The notes: generated by a model not told the origin, from the sequence alone. 64,000 bases of DNA from Salinicola socius (GCF_001937195.1 NZ_MSDO01000004.1:156686-220685); one strand, 5' to 3'; counted from the stretch's first letter, positions 1-10,108 are shown. A program made the numbers and translations.

Positions 1-157
1 GTCATCTCCGGATGACGACACCCGCCGCAAGGGTATCAAGGATCCCCGGCGTATCCGCGCCTTCTGCGATCGTGTGCGGGCGGCCAATGCCGCGCTCCAC
101 GCGGTGTCGTCCAGCGCCGACTCCGGCACGCCTCGTTCATTCACCGCCACATCATGA
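1..157 (+). CDS. trpF: Phosphoribosylanthranilate isomerase, C-terminal end only
   Basis: The frame starting at base 2 is open from the window edge to a TGA at 155-157. It reads [19 protein letters not shown], which matches the end of TrpF (the GxKD..RIRAF segment after the last beta strand of the TIM barrel). TrpF isomerises phosphoribosylanthranilate in tryptophan synthesis. It sits 10 bp upstream of trpB, the trpF-trpB order of pseudomonads and relatives. About 30 residues follow the conserved part. Most of the gene lies outside the window, so completeness cannot be judged. Confidence 0.75.
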   Translation, partial: SSPDDDTRRKGIKDPRRIRAFCDRVRAANAALHAVSSSADSGTPRSFTATS

Positions 158-167
158 GGGTCCCTTC

Positions 168-1382
168 GTGAGCCGATTCCACGACTTGACGCAACTCCCG
201 GACGCTCGCGGCCATTTCGGGCCTTACGGTGGCCGCTTCGTTTCCGAAACCTTGAGTTTCGCCCTCGAAGAGCTCGAGAACATCTATGCGAGTCTCAAGA
301 ACGATCCCGAGTTCCAGGCCGAGTTCGACCGTGATCTGAAGCACTACGTCGGCCGACCGTCACCGCTCTATCACGCCGAACGCTGGTCGCGCGAGATCGG
401 TGGCGCCCAGATCTGGCTCAAGCGCGAGGATCTGAACCACACCGGCGCCCACAAGGTGAACAACACCATCGGCCAGGCGCTGCTGGCCAAGAAATCAGGC
501 AAGCCGCGCGTGATCGCCGAAACGGGGGCGGGTCAGCACGGCGTCGCCACGGCGACGGTTGCCGCGCGGCTCGGGCTGAAGTGCGAAATCTACATGGGCG
601 CCGAGGACGTGCAGCGCCAGAAACTGAACGTCTATCGCATGCATCTGCTGGGTGCCAAGGTGGTGCCGGTCGAGTCCGGCTCGCGCACGCTCAAGGATGC
701 CATGAACGAGGCGTTGCGGGACTGGGTGACCAACGTCGACGATACCTTCTACATCATCGGCACGGTGGCCGGCCCGCATCCTTATCCGATGCTGGTACGC
801 GATTTCAGCGCGGTGGTGGGACGCGAGGCGCGGCGGCAGTCGCTCGAGCAGATCGGTCGGTTGCCCGACGCACTGGTTGCCTGCGTCGGCGGTGGTTCCA
901 ACGCCATGGGGCTTTTCTATCCGTTCGTCGAGGATGACGACGTCGCCATGTACGGCGTCGAGGCCGGCGGTGAAGGCGTTGCCACCGGTCGCCATGCGGC
1001 ACCGCTGACGGCCAACGCCCCGCGCGGGGTGCTGCACGGCAACCGGACCTATCTGATGTCCGACGAAGGCGGGCAGGTCGCAGACACCCAGTCGATCTCT
1101 GCCGGCCTGGATTATCCCGGCGTCGGCCCCGAGCATGCGCTGTGGAAGGATGTCGGCCGCGTGCGCTACGTGGCGGCGGACGACAATGAGGTGCTGGCAG
1201 CGTTCCGTGAGCTGACCCTGGTCGAGGGCATCATGCCGGCACTGGAGTCGGCGCACGCCCTGGCCCACGCCAAGAAGCTGGCGGGGGAAATGTCGCCGGA
1301 TCAGCATATCGTCGTCAACCTTTCCGGACGCGGCGACAAGGATATCCACACCGTCGCCGAGCTCGACGGCATCGAATTTTGA
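168..1382 (+). CDS. trpB: Tryptophan synthase beta chain
   Basis: TrpB joins indole and serine to make tryptophan with pyridoxal phosphate, in an alpha2-beta2 complex with TrpA. The protein has 404 residues, the usual family length. The PLP-binding lysine lies in HTGAHKVNN at about residue 96, and the phosphate-binding glycine loop CVGGGSNA is present. I chose the GTG at 168, preceded by TGAGGG. The frame stays open upstream to base 12, but that stretch overlaps trpF in another frame and does not resemble TrpB. The stop is 11 bp before the trpA ATG, so the two are cotranscribed. Confidence 0.97.
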   Translation: MSRFHDLTQLPDARGHFGPYGGRFVSETLSFALEELENIYASLKNDPEFQAEFDRDLKHYVGRPSPLYHAERWSREIGGAQIWLKREDLNHTGAHKVNNTIGQALLAKKSGKPRVIAETGAGQHGVATATVAARLGLKCEIYMGAEDVQRQKLNVYRMHLLGAKVVPVESGSRTLKDAMNEALRDWVTNVDDTFYIIGTVAGPHPYPMLVRDFSAVVGREARRQSLEQIGRLPDALVACVGGGSNAMGLFYPFVEDDDVAMYGVEAGGEGVATGRHAAPLTANAPRGVLHGNRTYLMSDEGGQVADTQSISAGLDYPGVGPEHALWKDVGRVRYVAADDNEVLAAFRELTLVEGIMPALESAHALAHAKKLAGEMSPDQHIVVNLSGRGDKDIHTVAELDGIEF

Positions 1383-1393
1383 CGGGGCCCGAC

Positions 1394-2224
1394 ATGAACC
1401 GAACCGAACCGAACCGCATCGACCGGCGCTTTGCCACGCTCAAGGCTCAGGGCCGCACGGCGTTAATCCCCTACATCACCGCTGGCGATCCGGCGCCGGC
1501 GCATACGGTCGAGTTCATGCACGCCTGCGTGGAAGCCGGTGCCGATGTGATCGAGCTCGGCGTACCGTTCTCCGATCCGATGGCCGATGGGCCGGTGATC
1601 CAGAAGGCTTGCGAGAGAGCGCTCAAGCACGGCACGCGGTTGCAGCACGTGCTGGAGATGGTGGCAGAATTCCGCCAGCGGGACAGCGAGACGCCGGTGG
1701 TGCTGATGGGGTATCTCAATCCCATCGAGCGAATGGGGTATGACGTCTTCGCCGAACAGGCGCAGACTTGCGGTGTCGACGGCGTACTGGTGGTCGACAT
1801 GCCGCCCGAAGAGGCCGGCGATAACGCGGCGCTGTTCGCGGCGCACGGCCTGCAGTCGATCTTCCTGCTGGCGCCGACGACGTCCGACGCGCGGGCCAGA
1901 GCGATCTGCGAGCACGGCGAGGGATATCTCTACTACGTTTCGCTAAAGGGCGTGACCGGTGCGGCTACGCTGGATGCCGACGCCGTCGGCGAGCAGTTGA
2001 GCAAGCTGCGCCAGGTGACCGAGCTGCCACTGTGCGTCGGGTTCGGCATTCGCGATGGGGCGACGGCGGCGGCCATTGGTCGTGTCGCCGACGGTGTGAT
2101 CGTCGGTAGCGCTCTGGTCGGGCGTATTGCCGAACGAGCCGATGATCCGGCGTCCATTCCTGCCGCGTTGAAATCGATTCTCGGCGAAATGCGCGAAGCG
2201 CTCGACCGCGATGCGGTTAGCTGA
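1394..2224 (+). CDS. trpA: Tryptophan synthase alpha chain
   Basis: TrpA cleaves indole-3-glycerol phosphate and channels indole to TrpB. The 276-residue product has the family signature around residues 45-65 ([19 protein letters not shown], with the catalytic Glu and Asp). The C-terminal phosphate-binding VGFGIRDG and VIVGSALV segments are also present. The ATG at 1394 is preferred. An in-frame TTG at 1379 overlaps the trpB stop and adds only five residues (MTGPD). This is the third gene of the trpFBA unit. A hairpin and 112 bp separate it from accD. Confidence 0.96.
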   Translation: MNRTEPNRIDRRFATLKAQGRTALIPYITAGDPAPAHTVEFMHACVEAGADVIELGVPFSDPMADGPVIQKACERALKHGTRLQHVLEMVAEFRQRDSETPVVLMGYLNPIERMGYDVFAEQAQTCGVDGVLVVDMPPEEAGDNAALFAAHGLQSIFLLAPTTSDARARAICEHGEGYLYYVSLKGVTGAATLDADAVGEQLSKLRQVTELPLCVGFGIRDGATAAAIGRVADGVIVGSALVGRIAERADDPASIPAALKSILGEMREALDRDAVS

Positions 2225-2267
2225 GCCGTCGCCATCGATTTGGTATCATTCGGCATCTGCGGTTATC

Positions 2268-2296
2268 ACGACAGTCGTTTTCATGACGACTGTCGT
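2268..2296 (+). terminator. 10-bp hairpin between trpA and accD
   Basis: ACGACAGTCG at 2268-2277 is perfectly complementary to CGACTGTCGT at 2287-2296, with a 9-nt loop. A mixed T-rich stretch follows, with no clean U-run. It could be a weak terminator ending the trp unit or an RNA element in the accD leader. I cannot tell which. Confidence 0.45.
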
Positions 2297-2336
2297 CATT
2301 ACTTTCTATTTTGGCAAATAGGGAATCGTTCCTGAC

Positions 2337-3272
2337 ATGAGCTGGCTAGACAAGATCGTCCCGTCGATGAGCCGCACCCAGCGCAACGACCGCCGCGCCA
2401 GCGTGCCGGACGGCCTGTGGCGCAAGTGCCCGAACTGTGAAGCGGTGCTCTATCTCCCCGAGCTGGAGAAACACCAGAACGTTTGCCCCAAGTGTCAGCA
2501 CCATCTGCGGCTGACCGCGCGCAAGCGCCTCAACTGGTTCCTCGATGCAGAAGGGCGTGAAGAGATCGCGGGCGATCTTCAGCCGAGCGACCGTCTCAAG
2601 TTTCGTGACTCCAAGAAGTACAAGGATCGGCTGACCTCGGCCCAGAAGTCGACCGACGAGAACGACGCCCTGATCGCCATGCGCGGCACGCTGGATGGCC
2701 TGCCCGTGGTGGCGGTGGCGTTCGAGTTTTCGTTCATGGGCGGCTCCATGGGTGCCGTGGTCGGCGAAAAATTCGTGCGCGCCGCTACGCTGGCGCTCGA
2801 GAACGAGATACCGCTGGTCTGCTTCGCCGCCTCCGGCGGTGCGCGCATGCAGGAAGCGCTGTTCTCGCTGATGCAGATGGCCAAGACCTCGGCGGCGCTG
2901 GAGAAGCTCAAGCTGGCCGGCGTTCCCTATATCTCCGTGCTCACCGATCCGGTCTTCGGCGGCGTCTCGGCCTCGCTGGCGATGCTCGGCGATCTGAACG
3001 TGGCCGAGCCCAATGCGTTGATCGGCTTTGCCGGTCCGCGCGTCATCGAACAGACGGTACGCGAAACCTTGCCGGAAGGCTTTCAGCGCAGCGAGTTTCT
3101 GCTCGAGCATGGCACCGTCGACATGATCGTGGCGCGTACCGAATTGCGCGAGCGCCTGGGTGGCATTCTGCGCAAGCTGACGCATCAGCCGGCGGTTGGT
3201 CACAGTGTTGACGAGAGCGATGATTTCTCGCCGCTGGCCGACGAGCCGGATACGGCCAAGACAGCGCGCTAG
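2337..3272 (+). CDS. accD: Acetyl-CoA carboxylase carboxyltransferase beta subunit
   Basis: AccD forms the carboxyltransferase with AccA and moves CO2 from biotin (on AccB) to acetyl-CoA, giving malonyl-CoA for fatty acids. The 311-residue protein opens with a four-cysteine zinc ribbon at C31, C34, C50 and C53 (CPNC...CPKC). The crotonase-fold carboxyltransferase domain follows, with [13 protein letters not shown] and [12 protein letters not shown] oxyanion and CoA regions and [10 protein letters not shown] near the end. The start is ATG 2337. It is followed 25 bp later by folC, the usual accD-folC arrangement. Confidence 0.97.
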   Translation: MSWLDKIVPSMSRTQRNDRRASVPDGLWRKCPNCEAVLYLPELEKHQNVCPKCQHHLRLTARKRLNWFLDAEGREEIAGDLQPSDRLKFRDSKKYKDRLTSAQKSTDENDALIAMRGTLDGLPVVAVAFEFSFMGGSMGAVVGEKFVRAATLALENEIPLVCFAASGGARMQEALFSLMQMAKTSAALEKLKLAGVPYISVLTDPVFGGVSASLAMLGDLNVAEPNALIGFAGPRVIEQTVRETLPEGFQRSEFLLEHGTVDMIVARTELRERLGGILRKLTHQPAVGHSVDESDDFSPLADEPDTAKTAR

Positions 3273-3297
3273 AATTTGTCAGAGGAATCGCCGATTC

Positions 3298-4611
3298 ATG
3301 AGTGCCCCCCTCAACGACTGGCTGGCGCGCCTCGAGCGCCAGCATCCGATCGCCATCGACATGGGTCTCGAACGGGTGGCGATCGTCGCCGAGCGGCTGG
3401 GTCTGACGCAGGGTCCGATCGCGAAGCAGGTGGTGACCGTTGCCGGTACCAACGGCAAGGGCTCCACGGTGGCCATGCTCGAACGGCTGGCCCGCGCCCA
3501 TGGCTCGACCACGGCCAGTTATACCTCGCCCCATCTGCTGCGCTACAACGAACGACTCTGTTTCGATGGCGTGGCAGCCGATGACGCCACGCTGGTGAAC
3601 GGGTTCGAGCGGGTGGACGCGGCGCGCCTGGCCGGCGACCCCGTCAGCCTGACCTACTTCGAAGCGGGAACCTTGGCGGCGCTGGTGGCGATTGCCGATG
3701 TCCGCCCCCAGCTGGCCATTCTCGAAGTGGGGCTCGGCGGGCGGCTGGACGCGGTCAACGTGATCGACAGCGATATCGCCGTCATCACCACAATCGCTCA
3801 TGACCACGCGGATTTCCTCGGCACCGATCTCGAGATCATCGGCTCCGAGAAGGCAGGTATTCTTCGCCAGGGCCGCCCGGTGGTACTCGGTAGCCGTCAA
3901 CTACCCGCCAGTGTCTCTCAGCGTATCGAAACGCTCGGCGCGGTCGCCCATTGGCTCGGCCGCGATTTCGATCACGCCATCGGCGAAGGCGGTGACTGGC
4001 GCTGGCAGGGCCAGTCCGCCGAGGGAGCTCGCTATCATCTCGATAGCTTGCCCGATCCGGGGCTGCCGCTGGACAATGCCGCCGTCGCGCTGCAGGTGCT
4101 CCGGCTTTGCGGCGTCATGCCGCAACCCGCGGAGTCTCGCCAGGCGATGGCCACCGTTGGGCTGGCAGGAAGACTGCAGTGGGTGGGAAATTGGTGCTTC
4201 GACGTGGCGCACAATCCGCATGCTGCCCACTATGTAGCAGCCAGGTTGGCGCAGCGCTCGGCGCCTCGGCGACGTATCGGCCTGCTCGGTGTGCTCAAGG
4301 ACAAGGACGCCGAAGCGTTGATCGAGGCGCTGGCGCCCGTGGTCGATGCATGGCTTCCGGTGGGACTCGAAGGGCCGCGTGGTCGTTCGGGTGAAGAATT
4401 GGCTGAATCCATCGCGCGCCGCGGCGGCGAGACGTTATCGGTGGCCTCTTCGCCGGCAGCGGCCGTCGACTGGCTGGCCCCACGTCTTGCGCCCGACGAA
4501 GAAGTGTTAGTATGCGGTTCGTTTCTGACCGTGGCCGGTGCGCTCGAAGCATTGAAAGCTGGCGCGGGTGACGAAGGTCCAGGTGCTACCAAGGAGGTCA
4601 AGGTCCTATGA
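3298..4611 (+). CDS. folC: Folylpolyglutamate synthase / dihydrofolate synthase
   Basis: FolC adds glutamate to dihydropteroate and to folates, using ATP. The 437-residue protein has the Mur-ligase-type P-loop GTNGKGST at residues 51-58, the FolC signature SYTSPHLLRYNERL just after it, and the metal/ATP segments LEVGLGGRLDAVN and ITTIAHDHADFLG. ATG 3298 has AGAGGA 12 nt upstream. The frame is open further back, but that part overlaps accD. The stop overlaps the next ATG by four bases (ATGA), so translation of the SPOR gene is likely coupled. Confidence 0.95.
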   Translation: MSAPLNDWLARLERQHPIAIDMGLERVAIVAERLGLTQGPIAKQVVTVAGTNGKGSTVAMLERLARAHGSTTASYTSPHLLRYNERLCFDGVAADDATLVNGFERVDAARLAGDPVSLTYFEAGTLAALVAIADVRPQLAILEVGLGGRLDAVNVIDSDIAVITTIAHDHADFLGTDLEIIGSEKAGILRQGRPVVLGSRQLPASVSQRIETLGAVAHWLGRDFDHAIGEGGDWRWQGQSAEGARYHLDSLPDPGLPLDNAAVALQVLRLCGVMPQPAESRQAMATVGLAGRLQWVGNWCFDVAHNPHAAHYVAARLAQRSAPRRRIGLLGVLKDKDAEALIEALAPVVDAWLPVGLEGPRGRSGEELAESIARRGGETLSVASSPAAAVDWLAPRLAPDEEVLVCGSFLTVAGALEALKAGAGDEGPGATKEVKVL

Positions 4612-5375
4612 AGTATGGATGGCGTGAGCGTATCAGCGGGGCGGTCATTCTCGTCGCATTGGGGGCCATTTTTCTGCCGATGCTGTTCGATGATCCCGAA
4701 CCGAGACAGCAGGAACCTGGACCGGTCATGGCCATCGAGCAGCCGATCGACGGTGGCGAAACGCGCCAGCGCATCATCGAGTCGCCCGAGCCGCCGGCAT
4801 CGGTCGCTGCCAATGGCGGCCAGAATGCGGGCAGTCAGAGCACTGGAAACCAGAACGGCGGCAGCGCCGGTAACGTCCCCGTGCCGGAGCCGGATACGCG
4901 CAGTCAGTTGGGTGCCGGCAGCGAGGATTCGTTCGGTCAGAGCAGCGATGGATCGTCAGATAACGGTAGGGTGTCGAGCGGTGGCGATGACCCGATTGCC
5001 GATATCGCGCAGTCCGAACAGGCCCAGCCCGAGCCCCGCCCATCCAATCCGGCTCCGTCCGAGCCGGCGCCGGCGCAGCCTCCCTCGACGTCGTCCTCTT
5101 CACCGTCGTCCTCCACGCCCGAGCGTACTTCGGCGAGCAGCGACGGGGGCTGGGTCGTGCAGGTGGGCAGCTTCGGTCAGTCCGACAACGCCACCCGGCT
5201 CGCCGCCAAGCTCAAGGAGCAGGGTTTCGCCGCCTATTCGCAGCCACGGGACAACAACCTGACCACGGTCTACGTGGGCCCGTTCTCTTCGTCTGACGCA
5301 GGCGAGAAGGCCAGATCCGAACTCAAGCAGGCCGCCAATATCCAGGGGCTGCTGATTCGCAAACCGGGTAGCTGA
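4608..5375 (+). CDS. SPOR-domain cell-envelope protein (DedD-like)
   Basis: The 255-residue protein has a short cytoplasmic N-terminus and one membrane segment at about residues 9-26 (ISGAVILVALGAIFLPMLF). A long Ser/Gly/Asn/Pro-rich linker spans about residues 40-180. A SPOR domain follows at about 180-255 (GWVVQVGSFGQSDNATRLAAKL ending in TTVYVGPF). SPOR domains bind denuded glycan strands at the division septum. The position between folC and cvpA is that of dedD in enterobacteria and of the SPOR gene in Pseudomonas. The linker is low complexity. The start overlaps the folC stop. Confidence 0.88.
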   Translation: MKYGWRERISGAVILVALGAIFLPMLFDDPEPRQQEPGPVMAIEQPIDGGETRQRIIESPEPPASVAANGGQNAGSQSTGNQNGGSAGNVPVPEPDTRSQLGAGSEDSFGQSSDGSSDNGRVSSGGDDPIADIAQSEQAQPEPRPSNPAPSEPAPAQPPSTSSSSPSSSTPERTSASSDGGWVVQVGSFGQSDNATRLAAKLKEQGFAAYSQPRDNNLTTVYVGPFSSSDAGEKARSELKQAANIQGLLIRKPGS

Positions 5376-6034
5376 TGACATTGACCTGGCTCGACTACGC
5401 TTTCCTGCTGGTGTTGACGATATCGATGCTGGCAGGTTTCATGCGGGGCCTGGTGAGAGAAGCGCTCGGACTGGGTGCCTGGATCGTGGCGCTGCTGGCG
5501 GCGCGAATATTCGCCAAACCGATCGCGGACCTGCTGGAACCCTACATCTCGCATCCCGATGCGCGACTGGTACTGGGGTTCGTTCTGATCATCTTCGTGG
5601 TGGTGATGGTCTGCGGATTCATCATCCGGCTGCTCAACGCGGCGATCGAATGGGTCGGAATGGGGTTCTTCAACCGGGTCGCCGGGGCGATCTTCGGTCT
5701 GGCCCGCGGCGGGGCCATTCTGGTTATCGTCACGGTGGTGATCGGCCTGACGCCGTTGGCCCAGTTGCAGGCCTGGCAGCAGGCCCAGTTGAGGCCTTCG
5801 TTCGAATCGCTGCGTGAATGGGCGGTGGTTCAGCTCCAGAGCTGGGATGTGGATCCGTCCGCTGCCGAGGACGCCATGCGGCACTTGCCGATGACGTTAC
5901 CGGGGCGGAGCAATTTTCCTTCCAGCGCTTCACCCGATTCTTCAAACGGCTCTTCAGACAGTTCTTCACGAAGTCAGGATGGGCAAGGGGTGACGATTCC
6001 GATCCCCGTTCCGAACGAAAAACCGGCGCCCTGA
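5375..6034 (+). CDS. cvpA: CvpA family inner-membrane protein
   Basis: The 219-residue protein has four predicted membrane segments in the first 150 residues (starting WLDYAFLLVLTISMLAGF) and the family's RGLVREAL motif after the first. CvpA is needed for colicin V production in E. coli and precedes purF in many gammaproteobacteria. Its molecular role is unclear. The hydrophilic tail is Ser-rich. The start ATG shares one base with the SPOR-gene stop. The purF start lies 31 bp downstream. Confidence 0.93.
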   Translation: MTLTWLDYAFLLVLTISMLAGFMRGLVREALGLGAWIVALLAARIFAKPIADLLEPYISHPDARLVLGFVLIIFVVVMVCGFIIRLLNAAIEWVGMGFFNRVAGAIFGLARGGAILVIVTVVIGLTPLAQLQAWQQAQLRPSFESLREWAVVQLQSWDVDPSAAEDAMRHLPMTLPGRSNFPSSASPDSSNGSSDSSSRSQDGQGVTIPIPVPNEKPAP

Positions 6035-6065
6035 ACCGGGGTGCGACCAAGCGAGGTAAGGCGGC

Positions 6066-7580
6066 ATGTGCGGTATCGTAGGCCTCATGGCCAATGAAGC
6101 GGTCAATCAGTTGATTTACGACGCATTGACGGTTTTGCAGCACCGCGGACAGGATGCCGCCGGCATGATGACCTGGGATGAAGGTCGCTTTCTGCTGCGC
6201 AAGAACAACGGACTGGTGCGGGACGTGTTCCACACGCGTCACATGAAGCGGCTCCAGGGCCAGCTCGGTATCGGTCATGTTCGCTATCCGACCGCGGGTA
6301 CCGCGAGCGAGGCCGAGTCCCAGCCGTTCTACGTCAATTCCCCTTACGGCATCACGCTGGCCCACAACGGTAATTTGACCAACTCCGATCAGCTCAAGCA
6401 GGAGCTGTTCTCCTCCGACCTGCGTCACATCAACACCAGCTCCGATTCCGAGGTGCTGCTCAACGTGTTTGCCCATGAACTGGGCAAGCAGGGGGTGACG
6501 CTGACGCCGGAGGATATCTTCGATTCGCTGCGTCGCGTTCACCGGCGCTGCAGCGGCGGTTACGCCGCGGTGGCGATCATCAACGGTTTCGGACTGGTGG
6601 CGTTTCGTGACCCCCACGGGATTCGTCCGGTGGTCTATGGCACCCGACAGACCGCCGAGGGCCAGGACGTGATGATCGCTTCCGAATCGGTCGCACTCGA
6701 CGTTGCCGGTTTCGAGCTGGTGCGGGATCTCGCGCCGGGTGAAGCGATCTTCGTCGACATGGACAAGAACATCCATACGCAGATGTGCGTCGACAAGCCG
6801 CGCCTGACGCCGTGTATTTTCGAGCATGTCTATCTGGCACGCCCCGATTCGATGCTGGACGGCGCGTATGTCTACGGCACCCGGATGCAGATGGGCCGCA
6901 AGCTGGGCGATCGGATCGAGCGCGAATGGCCGGATCACGATATCGACGTGGTGATCCCGATTCCCGATACCTCGCGCACCACGGCGCTGGAGTTGGCCCA
7001 GCACATCGGCGTGACCTTCCGCGAAGGCTTCATGAAGAACCGCTATATCGGTCGGACGTTCATCATGCCGGGGCAGACCCAGCGCAAGAAGTCCGTTCGT
7101 CAGAAGCTCAACGCCATCGCCAGCGAGTTCGAAGGCAAGAACGTGATGCTGGTGGACGATTCGATCGTGCGCGGAACGACCTGCAAGCAGATCATCCAGA
7201 TGGCCCGCGACGCCGGCGCCAACAAGGTCTACTTCGCCTCGGCCGCGCCAGCCGTGCGCTTTCCCAACGTCTACGGAATCGACATGCCGGTCGCCACCGA
7301 GCTGGTCGCCCATGGCCGCACCGATGCCGAAGTGGGAGAGCTGATTGGCGCCGACCGCCTCATCTACCAGGATCTCGAGGATCTCAAGGCGGCGTGCCGC
7401 GAGGTCAATCCGGCGCTCGACGATTTCGACTGTTCGGTATTCGACGGCCACTATGTCACCGGCGATGTCGACGACAACTACCTGGCGGCGCTGGAAGCGG
7501 CGCGTAACGATGCCGCCAAGTCCGGGCGCGAGAGCCTCAACGCCGTCGTCGATCTGCACAATGACAGTGAAGACGACTGA
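6066..7580 (+). CDS. purF: Amidophosphoribosyltransferase
   Basis: PurF makes phosphoribosylamine from PRPP and glutamine, the first committed step of purine synthesis. The 504-residue protein begins MCGIVG, so Cys2 becomes the N-terminal nucleophile of the Ntn glutaminase domain once Met is removed. [11 protein letters not shown] is the conserved glutaminase segment. The C-terminal phosphoribosyltransferase domain carries the PRPP loop [13 protein letters not shown] at about residues 360-372. Length matches E. coli PurF. It follows cvpA as in E. coli. Confidence 0.97.
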   Translation: MCGIVGLMANEAVNQLIYDALTVLQHRGQDAAGMMTWDEGRFLLRKNNGLVRDVFHTRHMKRLQGQLGIGHVRYPTAGTASEAESQPFYVNSPYGITLAHNGNLTNSDQLKQELFSSDLRHINTSSDSEVLLNVFAHELGKQGVTLTPEDIFDSLRRVHRRCSGGYAAVAIINGFGLVAFRDPHGIRPVVYGTRQTAEGQDVMIASESVALDVAGFELVRDLAPGEAIFVDMDKNIHTQMCVDKPRLTPCIFEHVYLARPDSMLDGAYVYGTRMQMGRKLGDRIEREWPDHDIDVVIPIPDTSRTTALELAQHIGVTFREGFMKNRYIGRTFIMPGQTQRKKSVRQKLNAIASEFEGKNVMLVDDSIVRGTTCKQIIQMARDAGANKVYFASAAPAVRFPNVYGIDMPVATELVAHGRTDAEVGELIGADRLIYQDLEDLKAACREVNPALDDFDCSVFDGHYVTGDVDDNYLAALEAARNDAAKSGRESLNAVVDLHNDSEDD

Positions 7581-7656
7581 TCGCCAAGGCGATCGAACCT
7601 GAGTCCGGACACGTACGCCGGGCTCTCACGGGATCTTGTTTTTCAGGAGCTGCTGG

Positions 7657-8874
7657 ATGAGTTTTGACGACGATCTCACGCCGGGGTTGGAAACGCCGGG
7701 CTCGGAAACATTAGGCCTGGAGACGCTGGCAATCCGCGCGGGGCATGAGCGTACCCATGAACAGGAGCACGCCGAGCCGATCTTCCCGACCTCCAGCTTC
7801 GTTTATGGCAGCGCGGCGGAAGCGGCGCGCAAGTTCAAGGGCGAAGAGCCCGGCAACGTCTATTCCCGCTTCACCAACCCGACGGTGCGCACGTTCGAGC
7901 AGCGGCTGGCGGCACTCGAAGGTGGTGAACGCTGTGTCGCCACCAGCTCCGGCATGGCGGCGATTCTGTCCACCGTGCTGGCGCTGCTCAAGGCCGGTGA
8001 CGAGGTGATCGTCTCGCGGTCGGTGTTCGGCTCGACCATCGCGCTGTTCGACAAGTATCTGGCCAAGTTCGGCGTGGTGCCACGCTATGTCGAGCTCAAC
8101 GACCTGGCGCAGTGGGAAGCGGCGATCACGCCCAACACCAAGCTGCTGTTTGCCGAGACGCCGTCGAATCCGCTCAACGAGTTGGTCGACGTCGCCGCGC
8201 TGGCCGAACTGGCCCACCGGCATGGCGCCTGGCTGGCGATCGACAACTGCTTCCTGACGCCGGCGCTGCAGCGGCCGCTGGATCTGGGCGCGGACCTGGT
8301 GATTCACTCCGCCACCAAGTATCTCGACGGGCAGGGGCGGGCGATCGGCGGTGCCGTGGTCGGCCGCAACGAGGAACTGGAGCAGCTCTACGGCGTGGTG
8401 CGCACCTGCGGGCCGTGCATGAGTCCGTTCAATGCCTGGATTTTCCTCAAGGGGCTGGAGACACTCAGCCTGCGGATGCACGCGCATAGCCGGAGCGCTC
8501 AGGCGATGGCGGAATGGCTCGAGTCCCAACCGGCCATCGAGCGTGTCCACTACAGCGGTCTCGAAAGCCACCCGCAGCATGCGCTGGCCAAACGTCAGCA
8601 GCAGGGGTTCGGGGCGGTGATGGGCATCGAGGTGAAGGGCGGTCAGGCCGCAGCTTGGAAGGTCATCGACAATACGCGCGTGATGTCGATCACCGGCAAT
8701 CTGGGCGACGTCAAGACGACGATCACCCATCCCGGCACCACGACGCATGGTCGTCTCACCGATGAACAGCGCGCTTCCGCCGGCATTCGCGATGGCCTGA
8801 TTCGTATCGCCGTCGGGCTGGAAACGCTGGACGACCTCAAGGCCGATCTCGAGCGAGGCCTGAGGCTGCTCTAG
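7657..8874 (+). CDS. metZ: O-succinylhomoserine sulfhydrylase
   Basis: MetZ condenses O-succinylhomoserine with sulfide to homocysteine, the direct sulfhydrylation route to methionine. The 405-residue protein belongs to the Cys/Met-metabolism PLP family. Lys221 in HSATKYLDGQGR is the expected Schiff-base lysine, and NVYSRFTNPTVRTFE and SPSNPL-type segments (ETPSNPLNEL) match. ATG 7657 follows CAGGAGC. Seven upstream codons are in frame but lack a better ribosome site. Location after purF is the Pseudomonas purF-metZ order, which favours MetZ over the similar MetB/MetC. Confidence 0.92.
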   Translation: MSFDDDLTPGLETPGSETLGLETLAIRAGHERTHEQEHAEPIFPTSSFVYGSAAEAARKFKGEEPGNVYSRFTNPTVRTFEQRLAALEGGERCVATSSGMAAILSTVLALLKAGDEVIVSRSVFGSTIALFDKYLAKFGVVPRYVELNDLAQWEAAITPNTKLLFAETPSNPLNELVDVAALAELAHRHGAWLAIDNCFLTPALQRPLDLGADLVIHSATKYLDGQGRAIGGAVVGRNEELEQLYGVVRTCGPCMSPFNAWIFLKGLETLSLRMHAHSRSAQAMAEWLESQPAIERVHYSGLESHPQHALAKRQQQGFGAVMGIEVKGGQAAAWKVIDNTRVMSITGNLGDVKTTITHPGTTTHGRLTDEQRASAGIRDGLIRIAVGLETLDDLKADLERGLRLL

Positions 8875-8957
8875 TCGGCCGAGCGGGTTGGCCTGGCTTT
8901 TCGCAAGCCTTCGCCGATCTGGAAAAAGCCTGCGCTCGTGGGTTCTGGATTGCAGAT

Positions 8958-8994
8958 GAAGCTCTGGCATCTCCGCCGGAGCTTCGTCGTTTTT
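8958..8994 (+). terminator. Rho-independent terminator after metZ
   Basis: GAAGCTCTGG and CCGGAGCTTC form a 10-bp stem (one G-U pair) with an 8-nt loop, followed by GTCGTTTTT. It lies 84 bp past the metZ stop and closes the trp-to-metZ block. Confidence 0.8.
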
Positions 8995-9143
8995 GACCGA
9001 CGGACCCTCGCTGACGGCGCCTATCTATTGGTCATGCTTAGGGCCATACTGATGGTCACGCCAGCTTGGCTGCTTGGGAAATCAGTCGGTGGTCACAGCT
9101 GTCCGGCTGGCTAAATTGGCTTCATGTCGATGAGGGAAGTGCC

Positions 9144-9260
9144 ATGAGTAAAGGACAAGACAGCAAGAAGAACGCCAAGAAGAAACCGCTACTAACCGCC
9201 AAAGAGAAGAAAGCCGCAAAAGTGTCCAAGAAGTCCACAAGCAGCATTTTTGATAAGTAA
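9144..9260 (+). CDS. Small lysine-rich protein, 38 residues
   Basis: ATG 9144 is preceded by GAGGGAAG at a good distance. It encodes a 38-residue, strongly basic peptide starting MSKGQDSKKNAKKKPLLTAK, with about a third lysine and no cysteine or membrane segment. Similar short MSKG-x-DSKK proteins are annotated as hypothetical in many gammaproteobacteria. A clear terminator starts 10 bp after the stop, supporting a real single-gene transcript. A nucleic-acid- or ribosome-associated role would fit the charge, but no function can be read from the sequence. Confidence 0.7.
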   Translation: MSKGQDSKKNAKKKPLLTAKEKKAAKVSKKSTSSIFDK

Positions 9261-9270
9261 GTCCACGACT

Positions 9271-9301
9271 GCCATCGATGATTCGATGGCTTTGTTTTTT
9301 T
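9271..9301 (+). terminator. Rho-independent terminator after the small lysine-rich gene
   Basis: GCCATCG (9271-9277) pairs with CGATGGC (9284-9290) around a 6-nt loop, followed by TTTGTTTTTTT. The next 250 bases up to the cytochrome b561 gene hold no convincing gene. Confidence 0.88.
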
Positions 9302-9553
9302 CGGCGATCAATAGCGTCATCGCTGTCGCGGAAGAGGTCTTCACTACCACCGAAGTCAGCAATACGCCTTGTGCCGTCGATCGCTCGCTGGTGACGGGGG
9401 TATCTGTCGGTCTCGCCTGGGGTGCGAGGCACTTGGGCGTGTCTTCGGCCACGGCTTTATTGTTTCCCTCTCGTCACCAATGGTTTCACGGATCGGGTCT
9501 GGCTTCCTGCCGGTCACGCCGTATGCTGAGCGTAGATGAAAGGGAGACGTGCC

Positions 9554-10108
9554 GTGTGGGGTAATACGCGATCGGGTTGGGGTTGGGTCAGCATCGTCGT
9601 TCACTGGTCGAGCGCGCTGGCGATCGTCGGTTTGTTCGCGCTGGGCTGGTGGATGACCGGACTGGGCTACTATGACCATTGGTATCATCTGGCCCCGTGG
9701 TGGCATAAGTCGATCGGTATTGCGGTCCTGCTGGTCAGCATCTTCCGGGTAGTGTGGCGGCTGTTGCAGCCGACGCCGGTCGCCCATGGCAAGCCGCTGG
9801 AGCAGCGTGCGGCGCATCTGGGTCACGGTCTGATCTATGCACTGATGTTCGTGGTGATGATTTCGGGCTATCTGATTTCCACGGCGGAAGGCGAGGGCAT
9901 CAGCATGTTCGGCTGGTTCACCGTTCCGGCGCTGGTGTCCGGGTTGCCGGATCAGGCGGTGCTGGCCGGCGACATCCATTGGTATGCGGCGTGGGCGCTG
10001 GTCGTCCTTGCCGCGGGTCACGGACTGGCAGCTTTCAAGCATCACTGGGTAGATCGCCAGGATACGCTAACCCGTATGCTCACTCCCCGCGCGGCCAGAC
10101 GCCGCTGA
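9554..10108 (+). CDS. Cytochrome b561-type diheme membrane protein
   Basis: The 184-residue protein has four membrane helices with conserved histidines (IVVHWSSALA in helix 1, WWHKSIGI, LGHGLIYALM, GHGLAAFKHHW). This is the pattern of bacterial cytochrome b561, which passes electrons across the inner membrane. GTG 9554 has AGGGAG at a normal distance. An ATG six codons upstream (9536) is possible but its ribosome site is poor. The next gene is yceI, and the same b561-yceI pair occurs as yceJ-yceI in E. coli, so the two probably form one unit. Confidence 0.87.
   Translation: MWGNTRSGWGWVSIVVHWSSALAIVGLFALGWWMTGLGYYDHWYHLAPWWHKSIGIAVLLVSIFRVVWRLLQPTPVAHGKPLEQRAAHLGHGLIYALMFVVMISGYLISTAEGEGISMFGWFTVPALVSGLPDQAVLAGDIHWYAAWALVVLAAGHGLAAFKHHWVDRQDTLTRMLTPRAARRR

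Noticed and set aside
12..167. N-terminal extension of TrpB
   Set aside because: This stretch is the end of trpF in another frame. TrpB homology starts at the GTG at 168.
5730..7559. A 609-codon minus-strand open frame opposite purF
   Set aside because: Shadow of purF on the other strand. The composition is His/Arg/Gly-rich, with no family resemblance, while the plus strand encodes an intact PurF.
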